Part shown: piece by piece, positions 10,740-19,527 of the stretch
Layout: every line of letters begins with the position of its first letter
Numbering within the stretch: the stretch's first letter is position 1
Source: Zizania palustris
Lineage: Eukaryota; Streptophyta; Magnoliopsida; Poales; Poaceae
DNA: 64,000 nt
Direction of reading: 5' to 3'
Assembly (NCBI GenBank): GCA_019279435.1
Contig: JAAALK010000283.1
Location: 1,674,001 to 1,738,000 of the forward strand
The notes under the pieces: generated by a model
What the model was told of the DNA's origin: nothing
What the model saw: only the letters and a program-made list of their open reading frames with translations
Databases searched by the model: none
Translations under genes and position numbers: made by a program

Positions 10740-13202
10740 ATGGATAGAGGCAGTAAAATTCCTCTGTTCGATGGGACAGATTTTGCATACTGGAAGGTGC
10801 GCATGGAGGCTTACTTGTTAAGTCAAGGAAATGCAATTTGGGAGATTGTGGATTCACAATACTCCATCCCTGATACCCGCACCACTCAAACCGAAAAAGA
10901 TCAGTATATTGCCAACTCGAAGGCAAGGAACATACTGTTCATTGGTTTGAGTCGGAGTGAGTTCGATAGGGTACAGCACCTTAGGACTGCTAGGGAAATT
11001 TGGACAACACTCACTGTCTTTCATGAGGGCTCTGCTCAGATTAAGGCCAGGCGCCAAAGCACCTACAATCAACAGTATCAACTGTTTGTGCAGGCACCTG
11101 GTGAATCTGTTGATGCCATGTTTTCTCGCTTTGACGCGATAGTGAGTAACTTGCGATCCAACGGGACGCTTGCTTACAGTGATCACGATAGGGCTATCAA
11201 GCTTCTCTATGCTCTTGACCGTAGCATATGGGAGGTGAAGATATCCAGCATTGAGGAGTCCACAGGCTATGACTCTCTAACCTGTGATGAACTCTTTAGC
11301 AAGCTGAAGTCCACAGAGATTGCCAAGGCATCTCTTGCAGTGCACAGAAGCTCTTTGCCACAGCCATTGGCATTGGTTTCTAGCACTAGCCGTGGCACCT
11401 CTGCAGAACCAAGCACATCAGGCACTTGTGTTCTAGCAGATGGTTTTGCTTTGTCCTCCCTGGTCTCCGTCACAAAGGAGCAGGTGGATACTCTAGCTGA
11501 TGACGAGCTTGCTCTCATTGCCCGGAGGTTCACCCGCTTTCATCATGAGAGACGGGATCAGCGGAGAAGTGGTTTTAGTGGCTGCTATGAATGTGGCGAC
11601 ACTTCTCACATCAAGGCCAATTGCCCCAAGGTCAAAAAGAGAGATGAGAGTGACCGCCCCAAATTCCACAAAAAGGAGAGGAAGCCCTTTGTGAAGGGCA
11701 AGCGCGGCAAGATGGCTAAGAAGGTAGCCAAGGCCGCTTCCAGAGCATTTGTTGCTGCTCTCAGCGACATCGACACATCCTCAACTGAGGAGTCGAGCTC
11801 TGAGGAGGAGGAGTCCCCAAGGAAGGAGGACAAGAAGGATAAGAAGGGACGTGACTTCACCGGCCTTTGCTTCATGGCCGACAGCGATCACAGCGGCGAT
11901 GAGCTTGACTCATCTGAGGTAAACCTATCATCTGACCAGCTTCTAATTAAATTAGATGAGCTGAATGAAGTTGTGCTAGGTCAGGATAGATTGCTTGTGC
12001 AAGCCGCTAGAGAAAGAAAAGACCTTAGACTTAGGCTAGAAAATGTATCTACTGAATATGCCATGCTTAAGTCTAAGTTTGATGATGCTGAATGTGAATC
12101 ATGTTCTGTTGTCATGGGTGAGCTTGCTCAGTTGCGTTCTGTTCATGCTCAAACTCTTTCTGAGCTTGAGACTGCACAGAAGCAGCTTTTGGAGGTGGAT
12201 TCTAGACCTCATGATATTATTGATTGCATGAACTGCTCTTTATTACGCGATAGCATTTCTTTACGTGATAAGCATGTTCATGACTTGGAGGCTAGATTGG
12301 AGAGGGCCGGTAGTTCTAAGGATGTGCAACCTGTTTGTGACACTTGCATCACCCTTAAGGACCAGCTAGGCACTGCTAGAGAGCGAGCTGAGAACCTCAT
12401 GTCCGAAAATGAATACCTTCTTTCTGTGGTGAATAAATGCACTGAAGGGAAGGGTAGGATGGATTTGCTCTTGGCCAAGACCAAGTTGTGTGCTGACAGA
12501 GCCGGGGTAGCTCTAGGTTTGGGTTTTGAGAGGATAGCTTCAGACAGTAAGACCAAAACTGTTTTCACCTCTCCCACCACCCTAGAAAAAGAGAGAGCTC
12601 TGTTGGACACCCCATCAGCCAAAAAGCCTACCCATCCACCAAAGAAAACCACTCCTCCTGCCAAGAAAAATCCTCCCAAGAAAGCCATTCAGAAGAAACC
12701 CAAGGAGCCTGTGAGAGTTGCTCCTATGACCCATGAGAGTGCCCCCAGGAGAGTGTTTCACTGTTCTTATTGTCAGAGGGCGGGTCATTTGGTTGGTTTC
12801 TGTTTCCGTCGCATCAAGGATGAGCGACGTGCACAGGCGATGAGCTATCAGGACATGCATTACCCATCTTTAGGTATGCATGAGTCTGAGTTCTACTCTC
12901 GTCCTGTTTTTGAGGGTCCTCGTGCTTCTCGGAGAGGTTTTGCTCCTCGAGGTGTTCACCATGTTCCATATGGTGGTAGACCTCGGGCGAGTAGCTTTGT
13001 ACCTCGTCAGAGTAGGAGACCTCGACATGCTTTGCGCTCTTTGCATGTAGGTAGACCTCGCACTTTGCATCATTCTGATTTTTATGTGCGTAGACCGTCT
13101 ACTTTTACTGTGCCTACTACTCGTGTCACTCAGTGCTGGATGCCTCGTCATTATTTTACTCACCCCAGCACTGAGCGATCGAGACGTTTTCATCATGTGT
13201 AG
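10740..13202 (+). CDS. gag: Gag of young Sirevirus
   Basis: Structural protein of the virus-like particle, 820 residues and unbroken. The ATG at 10740 is the first one after the primer site, and the N-terminal block (PLFDGTDFAYWKVRMEAYL) is the usual start of copia Gag (DUF4219/UBN2-type). A zinc knuckle CYECGDTSHIKANC (CX2CX4HX4C) lies near residue 282. It is followed by a very basic Lys stretch (about 300-340), an acidic Ser/Glu stretch (about 350-375) and long coiled-coil segments (about 400-620). A second knuckle (CSYCQRAGHLVGFC) lies near residue 675, then an Arg/Pro/His-rich tail. A large two-knuckle Gag fits Sireviruses. The frame ends in TAG at 13200-13202, and pol continues in the same frame. 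Confidence 0.93.
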   Translation: MDRGSKIPLFDGTDFAYWKVRMEAYLLSQGNAIWEIVDSQYSIPDTRTTQTEKDQYIANSKARNILFIGLSRSEFDRVQHLRTAREIWTTLTVFHEGSAQIKARRQSTYNQQYQLFVQAPGESVDAMFSRFDAIVSNLRSNGTLAYSDHDRAIKLLYALDRSIWEVKISSIEESTGYDSLTCDELFSKLKSTEIAKASLAVHRSSLPQPLALVSSTSRGTSAEPSTSGTCVLADGFALSSLVSVTKEQVDTLADDELALIARRFTRFHHERRDQRRSGFSGCYECGDTSHIKANCPKVKKRDESDRPKFHKKERKPFVKGKRGKMAKKVAKAASRAFVAALSDIDTSSTEESSSEEEESPRKEDKKDKKGRDFTGLCFMADSDHSGDELDSSEVNLSSDQLLIKLDELNEVVLGQDRLLVQAARERKDLRLRLENVSTEYAMLKSKFDDAECESCSVVMGELAQLRSVHAQTLSELETAQKQLLEVDSRPHDIIDCMNCSLLRDSISLRDKHVHDLEARLERAGSSKDVQPVCDTCITLKDQLGTARERAENLMSENEYLLSVVNKCTEGKGRMDLLLAKTKLCADRAGVALGLGFERIASDSKTKTVFTSPTTLEKERALLDTPSAKKPTHPPKKTTPPAKKNPPKKAIQKKPKEPVRVAPMTHESAPRRVFHCSYCQRAGHLVGFCFRRIKDERRAQAMSYQDMHYPSLGMHESEFYSRPVFEGPRASRRGFAPRGVHHVPYGGRPRASSFVPRQSRRPRHALRSLHVGRPRTLHHSDFYVRRPSTFTVPTTRVTQCWMPRHYFTHPSTERSRRFHHV

Positions 13203-16200
13203 GCGACAGGTCGAGGCTTGGAGGGCACGTGGATCATGGACTCCGGTTGTTCGCGCCACATGACCGGAGATGCAAATTGGTTCTCCAGCCTCACCACAAC
13301 CAAGCAAAGGGAACATATCACCTTCGGAAACAATCGAAGGAGTAGAGTGAAAGGTAAAGGTGTGGTAAGAATTAACGCAAACTTCACTCTCAAAGATGTT
13401 GCTTTGGTTGAGAACCTGGGATACAATTTGCTATCTGTATCTCAGTTGCTTGATGAGGGCTTCGAAGTGCGATTTCATCGCGATACTTCGCAAGTGCTTA
13501 ATTCAGATGGCGTTGTGGTGTGTAAGATCTTTAGGGTTGGGAGAGTTTTTGGAGCTGACTTTTCAGAGTCATCTGGTTCTTCTCATTGTCTTGTTGCTCA
13601 TTCGACTTCTGAGCTTTGGAAGTGGCATAGGAGACTAGGGCATATGAGCTTTGAGTTGCTCGCTCGTTTGAGCGCCCTAGGTTTGATCCGAGGATTGCCC
13701 AAGCTCAAGTTTGAGAAGAATTTAGTTTGCGCTCCTTGTCGACATGGAAAAATGATTGCTGCTTCGCATTCGCCAGTCACCACAGTGATGACTGAACAGC
13801 CCGGAGAACTTCTCCATATGGACACTGTAGGTCCTTCTCGGGTTAGTTCTTTAGGCGGCAAGTGGTATGTACTTGTTATTGTCGACGATTTCTCTCGCTA
13901 CTCTTGGGTCTTCTTTCTTGCCAGCAAGGATGAAGTGTTTTCACACTTTCGGAGCTTGGCTTTGAGACTTTTCACAGAACTCCCTGGTGCATTAAAATTC
14001 ATTCGAAGCGATAATGGCACCGAGTTCAAAAATAGTCTCTTTGTTGACTTTTGCATGGAGCATGGCATAGAACATCAATTCTCTGCTCCGCGGGTTCCTC
14101 AACAGAATGGTGTTGTTGAGAGGAAAAACCGCACTTTGGTTGAGATGGCTAGGACGATGCTTGACGAGCATAGGACTCCTAGAAAATTCTGGGCTGAGGC
14201 CATGAACACTGCATGTTACATCTCAAACCGAATCTTCTTGCGCTCAATTTTAAACTTGACATCTTATGAGCTGCGTTTTGGGAGACAGCCCAAGGTTACT
14301 CATCTTCGAGTTTTTGGATGTCGCTGCTTTATCCTAAAACGTGGTAACTTGGATAAATTTGAGTCGCGATCTTCTGACGGGATCTTTTTGGGTTATACAA
14401 CTCATGGTCATTCTTATCGTGTTTATAACTTGGAAACTAACACTGTCATCGAGTCATGTGATGTGACTTTTGATGAATCAACCCCCTCTGTTAGTTCTGC
14501 TTTTGAACAGGCGAATGAACACGACATGGAACAGACCTTATTCGAAGACGAAGATCCCGGAGAATTCGAGGATGAACCCCTACTACCCTCGACGTCAACC
14601 CCCGAAGCTGACCCCGCTTCTACTACTTCGGCACGAGGTCCCGAAGCGACTACCTCAACATCGGTCATCTTGGACCGCTCCAACGCACAAGTTGAGGGGG
14701 AGACTGCATCCCGCCGCGAGGCTCCACATCATGTCCAAAGGGTGCATCCTCCCGAGCAGATCATTGGTGAGCTTGATCAAAGGGTAACACGCTCTCACGC
14801 TCATTTTACTAATGCTGCTTTTGTTGCTTCTTTCGAGCCCTTAGATGTTAGTCATGCACTTTCTGATTCTAGTTGGATCAATGCCATGCATGAAGAGCTT
14901 GAAAATTTTGAGAGAAACCAAGTCTGGACTTTAGTTGATCCTCCACCTAATGTTCATTTCATTGGAACAAAATGGATTTTCAAAAATAAACAAGGGGAGG
15001 ATGGAACAATTGTTAGAAATAAGGCCAGACTAGTAGCTCAGGGTTTTTCTCAACTAGAAGGGATTGATTTTACTGAAACTTTTGCACCTGTTGCACGCCT
15101 TGAGGCCATTAGGATTTTGCTTGCCTTTGCGACATCCCGGGGATTCAAACTCTATCAAATGGATGTCAAAAGTGCTTTTCTTAATGGCTTCATAGGTGAA
15201 GATGTTTATGTAAAACAACCCCCTGGTTTTGAAAACCCCAAGTACCCACATAAAGTCCTTAAACTTCATAAGGCTCTTTATGGACTCAAGCAGGCCCCTC
15301 GGGCGTGGTATGATAGACTTAAGTCTTTTCTGCTTGAGAGAGGGTATTTGATGGGCTCTGTGGATAAAACTTTGTTTACTCTCAAGCATGGCAAAGATTT
15401 CCTCCTAGTACAGATTTATGTGGATGATATCATCTTTGGTGGCTCTTCTCATGCTTTGGTTGCCGAGTTTGCAGATACCATGAGCAGGGAATTTGAAATG
15501 TCGATGATGGGTGAACTCACCTTTTTCCTTGGTTTGCAAATCAAGCAAAGCAAACAAGGTACTTTTGTCCACCAGACAAAGTACACCAAGGACCTGCTCA
15601 AGAAGTTCGACATGTCCGATGCGAAGCCCCTCGCCACTCCAATGGCTACATCTGTAACATTGGACCCTGACGAAGATGGAGAAGCCGTAGATCAGAAGGA
15701 GTTCCGAAGCATGATCGGCTCCCTCCTCTACTTGACTGCCACGAGGCCGGACATACACTTCGCTGTGTGTCTGTGCGCTCGTTTTCAGGCTTCACCACGA
15801 GCTTCGCACCGCCAAGCGGTTAAGCGCATTCTAAGGTATCTCAAACACACCCTTGAATTTGGCATATGGTATTCATCGTCTTCATCTTTATGTCTTAGAG
15901 GTTATTCAGATGCGGATTTTGCTGGGTGTAGAATTGATAGGAAGAGTACCTCTGGTACTTGTCATTTTCTGGGTACATCTCTGGTTTGCTGGTCTTCCCG
16001 CAAACAGTCTAGTGTTGCACAATCGACGGCTGAGGCCGAATATGTTGCTGCAGCTAGCTGTTGCTCTCAGATTTTGTGGATGGTTTCCACTTTGCGGGAT
16101 TTCGGGTTAGAATATAAGAGTGTTCCACTTTTCTGTGATAACACTAGTGCTATTTGTATTGCAAACAACCCGGTTCAGCACTCCAGAACCAAACACATTG

Positions 16201-16370
16201 ATGTTCGGTATCATTTTCTCAGAGATCACAATGAGAAGGGTGATATTGAACTTCAATATGTTGATACCCAACACCAGCTTGCCGATATTTTTACAAAACC
16301 CCTCGATGCTTCTCGATTTGCTTACTTGCGTGGGGAACTTGGCATTTGTCACCCTTACGGCATTTTGTGA
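13203..16370 (+). CDS. pol: Pol of young Sirevirus (protease, integrase, RT, RNase H)
   Basis: About 1055 codons open after the gag UAG, in the same frame. No ATG occurs before the protease core, so expression needs UAG readthrough, or the UAG is a recent mutation. Order is typical of copia. Protease WIMDSGCSRHMTGD lies near the start. The integrase zinc finger is HRRLGHMS ... CAPCRHGK, and its catalytic core includes LHMDTVGPS, IRSDNGTEFKN and PQQNGVVERKNRT. RT runs from WIFKNKQGEDG, with ARLVAQGF, YQMDVKSAFLNG and the catalytic YVDDIIFGG. RNase H includes YSDADFAGCRIDRKSTSG, AEAEYVAAAS and DNTSAI. It ends at TGA 16368-16370, after CHPYGIL. All key acidic residues I looked for are present, so the copy could be enzymatically competent. 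Confidence 0.93.
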   Translation, partial: ATGRGLEGTWIMDSGCSRHMTGDANWFSSLTTTKQREHITFGNNRRSRVKGKGVVRINANFTLKDVALVENLGYNLLSVSQLLDEGFEVRFHRDTSQVLNSDGVVVCKIFRVGRVFGADFSESSGSSHCLVAHSTSELWKWHRRLGHMSFELLARLSALGLIRGLPKLKFEKNLVCAPCRHGKMIAASHSPVTTVMTEQPGELLHMDTVGPSRVSSLGGKWYVLVIVDDFSRYSWVFFLASKDEVFSHFRSLALRLFTELPGALKFIRSDNGTEFKNSLFVDFCMEHGIEHQFSAPRVPQQNGVVERKNRTLVEMARTMLDEHRTPRKFWAEAMNTACYISNRIFLRSILNLTSYELRFGRQPKVTHLRVFGCRCFILKRGNLDKFESRSSDGIFLGYTTHGHSYRVYNLETNTVIESCDVTFDESTPSVSSAFEQANEHDMEQTLFEDEDPGEFEDEPLLPSTSTPEADPASTTSARGPEATTSTSVILDRSNAQVEGETASRREAPHHVQRVHPPEQIIGELDQRVTRSHAHFTNAAFVASFEPLDVSHALSDSSWINAMHEELENFERNQVWTLVDPPPNVHFIGTKWIFKNKQGEDGTIVRNKARLVAQGFSQLEGIDFTETFAPVARLEAIRILLAFATSRGFKLYQMDVKSAFLNGFIGEDVYVKQPPGFENPKYPHKVLKLHKALYGLKQAPRAWYDRLKSFLLERGYLMGSVDKTLFTLKHGKDFLLVQIYVDDIIFGGSSHALVAEFADTMSREFEMSMMGELTFFLGLQIKQSKQGTFVHQTKYTKDLLKKFDMSDAKPLATPMATSVTLDPDEDGEAVDQKEFRSMIGSLLYLTATRPDIHFAVCLCARFQASPRASHRQAVKRILRYLKHTLEFGIWYSSSSSLCLRGYSDADFAGCRIDRKSTSGTCHFLGTSLVCWSSRKQSSVAQSTAEAEYVAAASCCSQILWMVSTLRDFGLEYKSVPLFCDNTSAICIANNPVQHSRTKHIDVRYHFLRDHNEKGDIELQYVDTQHQLADIFTKPLDASRFAYLRGELGICHPYGIL

Positions 16371-17544
16371 GGGGGAGCTGATTTTAATTGACTTGCATAT
16401 GCTCATTATGTGTGGAATTGCACTTACATATTTTGCTATTATATGCCTGCTTTTAATTCAAAGAAATCATGACAGCTCAGCTCTATGAAATATGTCTGGA
16501 ACATTGATTGTGCATGGTGTTTTATTTTCTAAAAATCAAAAATTGCTCACCGCACAATCTTGTATCTAGCTTGTTTAGGCTGGACTGCTTTTAGCTATCT
16601 TTTATCTACTTGTCAGCAAGACACTGTTCCTTGGATGCTAAAATTTGCAACTTAAAAATGTGTTCTTAACTCATGGATATACATCAAGATATTTAATTTA
16701 TCTGAATCAAAATAAAAAAAAAAATCCATGATTTGCCTGGTTTAAATGAAAAGATCCAGGAGGGTTTGTTTGTCGCACTACTCTATTCTAGACTGCTTAC
16801 CATTGCACTTTGGTCTGAACTGGGATAGTGTAGTGTATGCCAAAATCACCGCCTTAAGCTTCAGATGGCTTTCTTGCCTAGGCTTGGCCTGATTGGAAAG
16901 TATAAGGTGGACAAACAAATAACCCCTGGCATTAAGAAAAGGAACAACAAAATTAATTGATTATCAAGTTTGCTTTCACAGCTCCTTTTGAACAAGACTT
17001 GTCTGTCCAAGGTAGAATTTGTTAGCTTTGCGCAGTCCTTGCCTTTCATGTCTAGCTACTGTGATTAAGTGGTGATGCTTTCACTTCAAAATAACAAAAT
17101 GACATGCCATCATCTTGTTTCACAGATTGTTAAATTGAGCTGAGCACATGATCATTTGTGTTAATTTTGGCATATTTTTGCATTATATGTCTTTGCAATT
17201 CTATTCATTTCGAAGCTTTGCATCTTTTAACTGCTCCTTGATGCTTGCATTGCCAAAGGGGGAGAGGTTTGCTATGTTCTCTGCCGCAAGAAGGCATAAT
17301 TTTTAAAAGGGGGAGAGTTTTTGACATAAAGGGGGAGAATAATTTGCTCAACTCAGGGGGAGTTTTTATCCAAAAGGGGATTTGCCAAAAAGGGCTTTTA
17401 CTCTTTTACAAAGGGGGAGAAAAATTCTTTTATCAAGTGACATGCTTTGGCTCTTTTCTGAGTTTTTATGGTCACTTGTGTGCTGAAATTTTTAAATTTT
17501 CTTGAACTGGATTTGGTTGTCAATGCACTCATCAAGGGGGAGAT
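16371..17544 (+). promoter_or_regulatory. 3' non-coding region with repeated polypurine tracts
   Basis: About 1.2 kb between the pol stop and the 3' LTR with no convincing frame. Its last 300 bp hold a series of purine runs: AAAGGGGGAGAGG (from 17255), AAAAGGGGGAGAG (17305), AAAGGGGGAGAA (17328), CAGGGGGAG (17354), AAAAGGGGA (17373), AAGGGGGAGAAAA (17410), and finally AAGGGGGAGAT directly before the LTR TG at 17545. A further GAGGGGGAG follows the pol stop at 16370. One of these primes plus-strand synthesis; multiplied tracts are a recognised Sirevirus trait. Confidence 0.85.
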
Positions 17545-19522
17545 TGAGAAACCAAGGGTGGTTTCGGTGTATGTGATGAGTGATTGACAGGTTTATTTAC
17601 CCTCTGTTCGAAGGGTACCTCCGGAAGGGCTTCGGAGGTAGTACCTCCGAAGGGTGTTCGGAGGTGTTTCACCGGAGTATGTTCGGTGTTTGCTTGCTGC
17701 AGCTGTGCAGCGGAGTGTACCTGTCGGAGGGGTCCGACAGTACGCGATGACTGGGTTCGTACCGATGGCTTCGGTACTTTGGGCGGTACACCGGAGTGTG
17801 TGCCGGAGGTTGCTAACCCGGAGAGGTCTCCGGAGTACTGGATACACTTGTTTGCTTGTCTGTGGTGCGCAGGGACTTCGGAGGCAACGGACAGGGTTCG
17901 AGCCGGGTGAACCTGGGTCAAGCAGGAGGCTTGATACCAGGGGAGCGGGGAGCTCCGTCACGGTGGCTGCGAAGGTGGTCCGGGTCGGTCCTCGGGTCGA
18001 GGCGTGCCAGGTGAAGGCAGAGAGTGCGGAGCGTGGCTCCGGCTGAAGGTACTCCGAGATAAAGTCCTCGGACATGAGGCACTTCGAAGGTACTCCGAAT
18101 GGAGTGACTTCGGAGTTGGTGGAACAAGTCCTCTGCGGAGGCAAGGTGTTCGAAGTGTGCTCCGGAGGGAGACACTCGAAGGTTACCCGACAAAGGTCTC
18201 AGAAGTCGAGGCGCATCGAAGGCATGGTCCGGGTGAGGCTCGTCGAGAAGTGTGCTCGGGAAGAGGCACTGCGACGGAGTGCTCATGGAATGCTTCATGC
18301 GGAGGCCTTGGACGAAGGAGGGACTTCGAAGGGTGGTACTCCGAAGGTGGGGCTTCGGAGAGAGGATGACTTGTGGTGCTTCGGCCATGCATGGCTTCGG
18401 TACACGGACGGACGGTGTTCGAGCTGGGAGTAGCTGCGAAGCCGTGGAGGTCTACTCCGAAGGTGGTGGTGCGAAGGCCCAAGGGCTTTGACGGCTTCGG
18501 CTCAAAACCGTCACTGTATCGAAGGACTTCTTCGGCGGAGCGAAGGCCTTCAGGCTGCAGGCTTCTCGCCGAAGCTACCGCACCTTCGGGTGCGAAGGGA
18601 GGTTCCAGAAGTCAACTCTGTAAAGGCTGACACTGTCTGTTCTGAAAAAGGCTGACACTGTCCCCTCTGCAGCTGACAGAGAAGCCTCCAAAATAAAGGT
18701 GGACTACCTTTTGTACCCCTTAGTTCTGTAGAGACAAATCTGTTGTAAACCCTAGGGGTAAAGTAGTCACTTCCTTAGGATGAAGCCGTGGGCTATAAAT
18801 ATGGGGGCTCGGTAGGTAACATTTAACACTTTGAGCATTTACTGTTGAGCTCCTGTAGACAGACCTCGCTGTATTCATTCTGAGTTCATTTTATTCAGTG
18901 TTCCTTGTTCAAGCGGCGAAGCCCTGCTTCTCTGTGCTTTTGCTTGAGCTCGTATTGCATACCTCGCTAGTTTTTAGTTCACCGGAGCCTGTCTTGGCGA
19001 AGGGTGTTTTTATCGCGAAGTGTGCTTTACAGTGTGCTGTCGCTCTGTGTAACACGAGGCAAGACCTCGCTGATTACTAGCGAAGCCCTGTTCTGTCCCG
19101 TAGTGCTTCTTGTGTCGAAGCCCTTAGCTTAGCCCGTTTTGTGTGCGTTTAGACCTTCACGTACGAAGCCCAGCACCTGTTGCTGTCGCCAAGTACTTGG
19201 TCGAAGTCCTCAGAGGGCTGTCCACTCTTGCGAAGGGTGAAGTGCGAAGTCTGCTCGAAGCACCCTGTGTGCGGAGCCTGCACTGACTTAGCAGAGTTGG
19301 TTTTCGAGGGTTGTTAGTGGAGCGAAGTCTTCTTGGCTTCGAACTGTTGCTCCTCCGAAGCCTGTGTTCGAAGGTGTCGAAGTACCTCCGAACCAGACCT
19401 TCGAAGGTAGTGTTCGAAGCCTGTTCCGCAGGAGACAGAACTGTACCCGAAGGCTAGTTTTAGCCCGAAATTTTAAAAAGCTCCCATTCACCCCCCCTCT
19501 GGTCGCCGTTTCCGGTCCAACA
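17545..19522 (+). repeat. 3' LTR of young Sirevirus
   Basis: 1978 bp, TG...CA. It is a near-perfect copy of 8698-10675 at an offset of 8847 bases. The three differences seen are G/A at 17936, A/G at 18041 and G/A at 18192; the last two alter CpG sites, as expected from methyl-C deamination. It is preceded by the purine tract and followed by TSD GTTCT. Confidence 0.95.
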
Positions 19523-19527
19523 GTTCT
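19523..19527 (+). repeat. Target site duplication, right copy (GTTCT)
   Basis: Follows the terminal CA of the 3' LTR and matches 8693-8697. The interrupted integrase reading of copy A resumes at once (SLGGKWYVLV). Confidence 0.95.

Larger units (their letters stand above)
8698..19522 (+). mobile_element. Young, nearly intact Sirevirus-type Ty1/copia retrotransposon
   Basis: A 10,825-bp element with two 1978-bp LTRs (TG...CA), perfect 5-bp TSD GTTCT, tRNA-Met primer site, full-length gag and pol in one frame separated by a single UAG, and an array of purine tracts before the 3' LTR. By eye the LTRs differ at only three positions (9089/17936, 9194/18041, 9345/18192), about 0.15%. With the commonly used grass LTR rate of 1.3e-8 per site per year, that implies insertion some tens of thousands of years ago. 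The Sirevirus assignment rests on the copia domain order PR-INT-RT-RH, a very large Gag with two zinc knuckles, multiple purine tracts and CpG-rich palindromes in the LTR. No env-like frame follows pol. Confidence 0.95.

Noticed and set aside
16371..17254. Env-like gene after pol, as in some Sireviruses
   Set aside because: The frames in this region are short and broken; no signal peptide or transmembrane-rich long frame was found.
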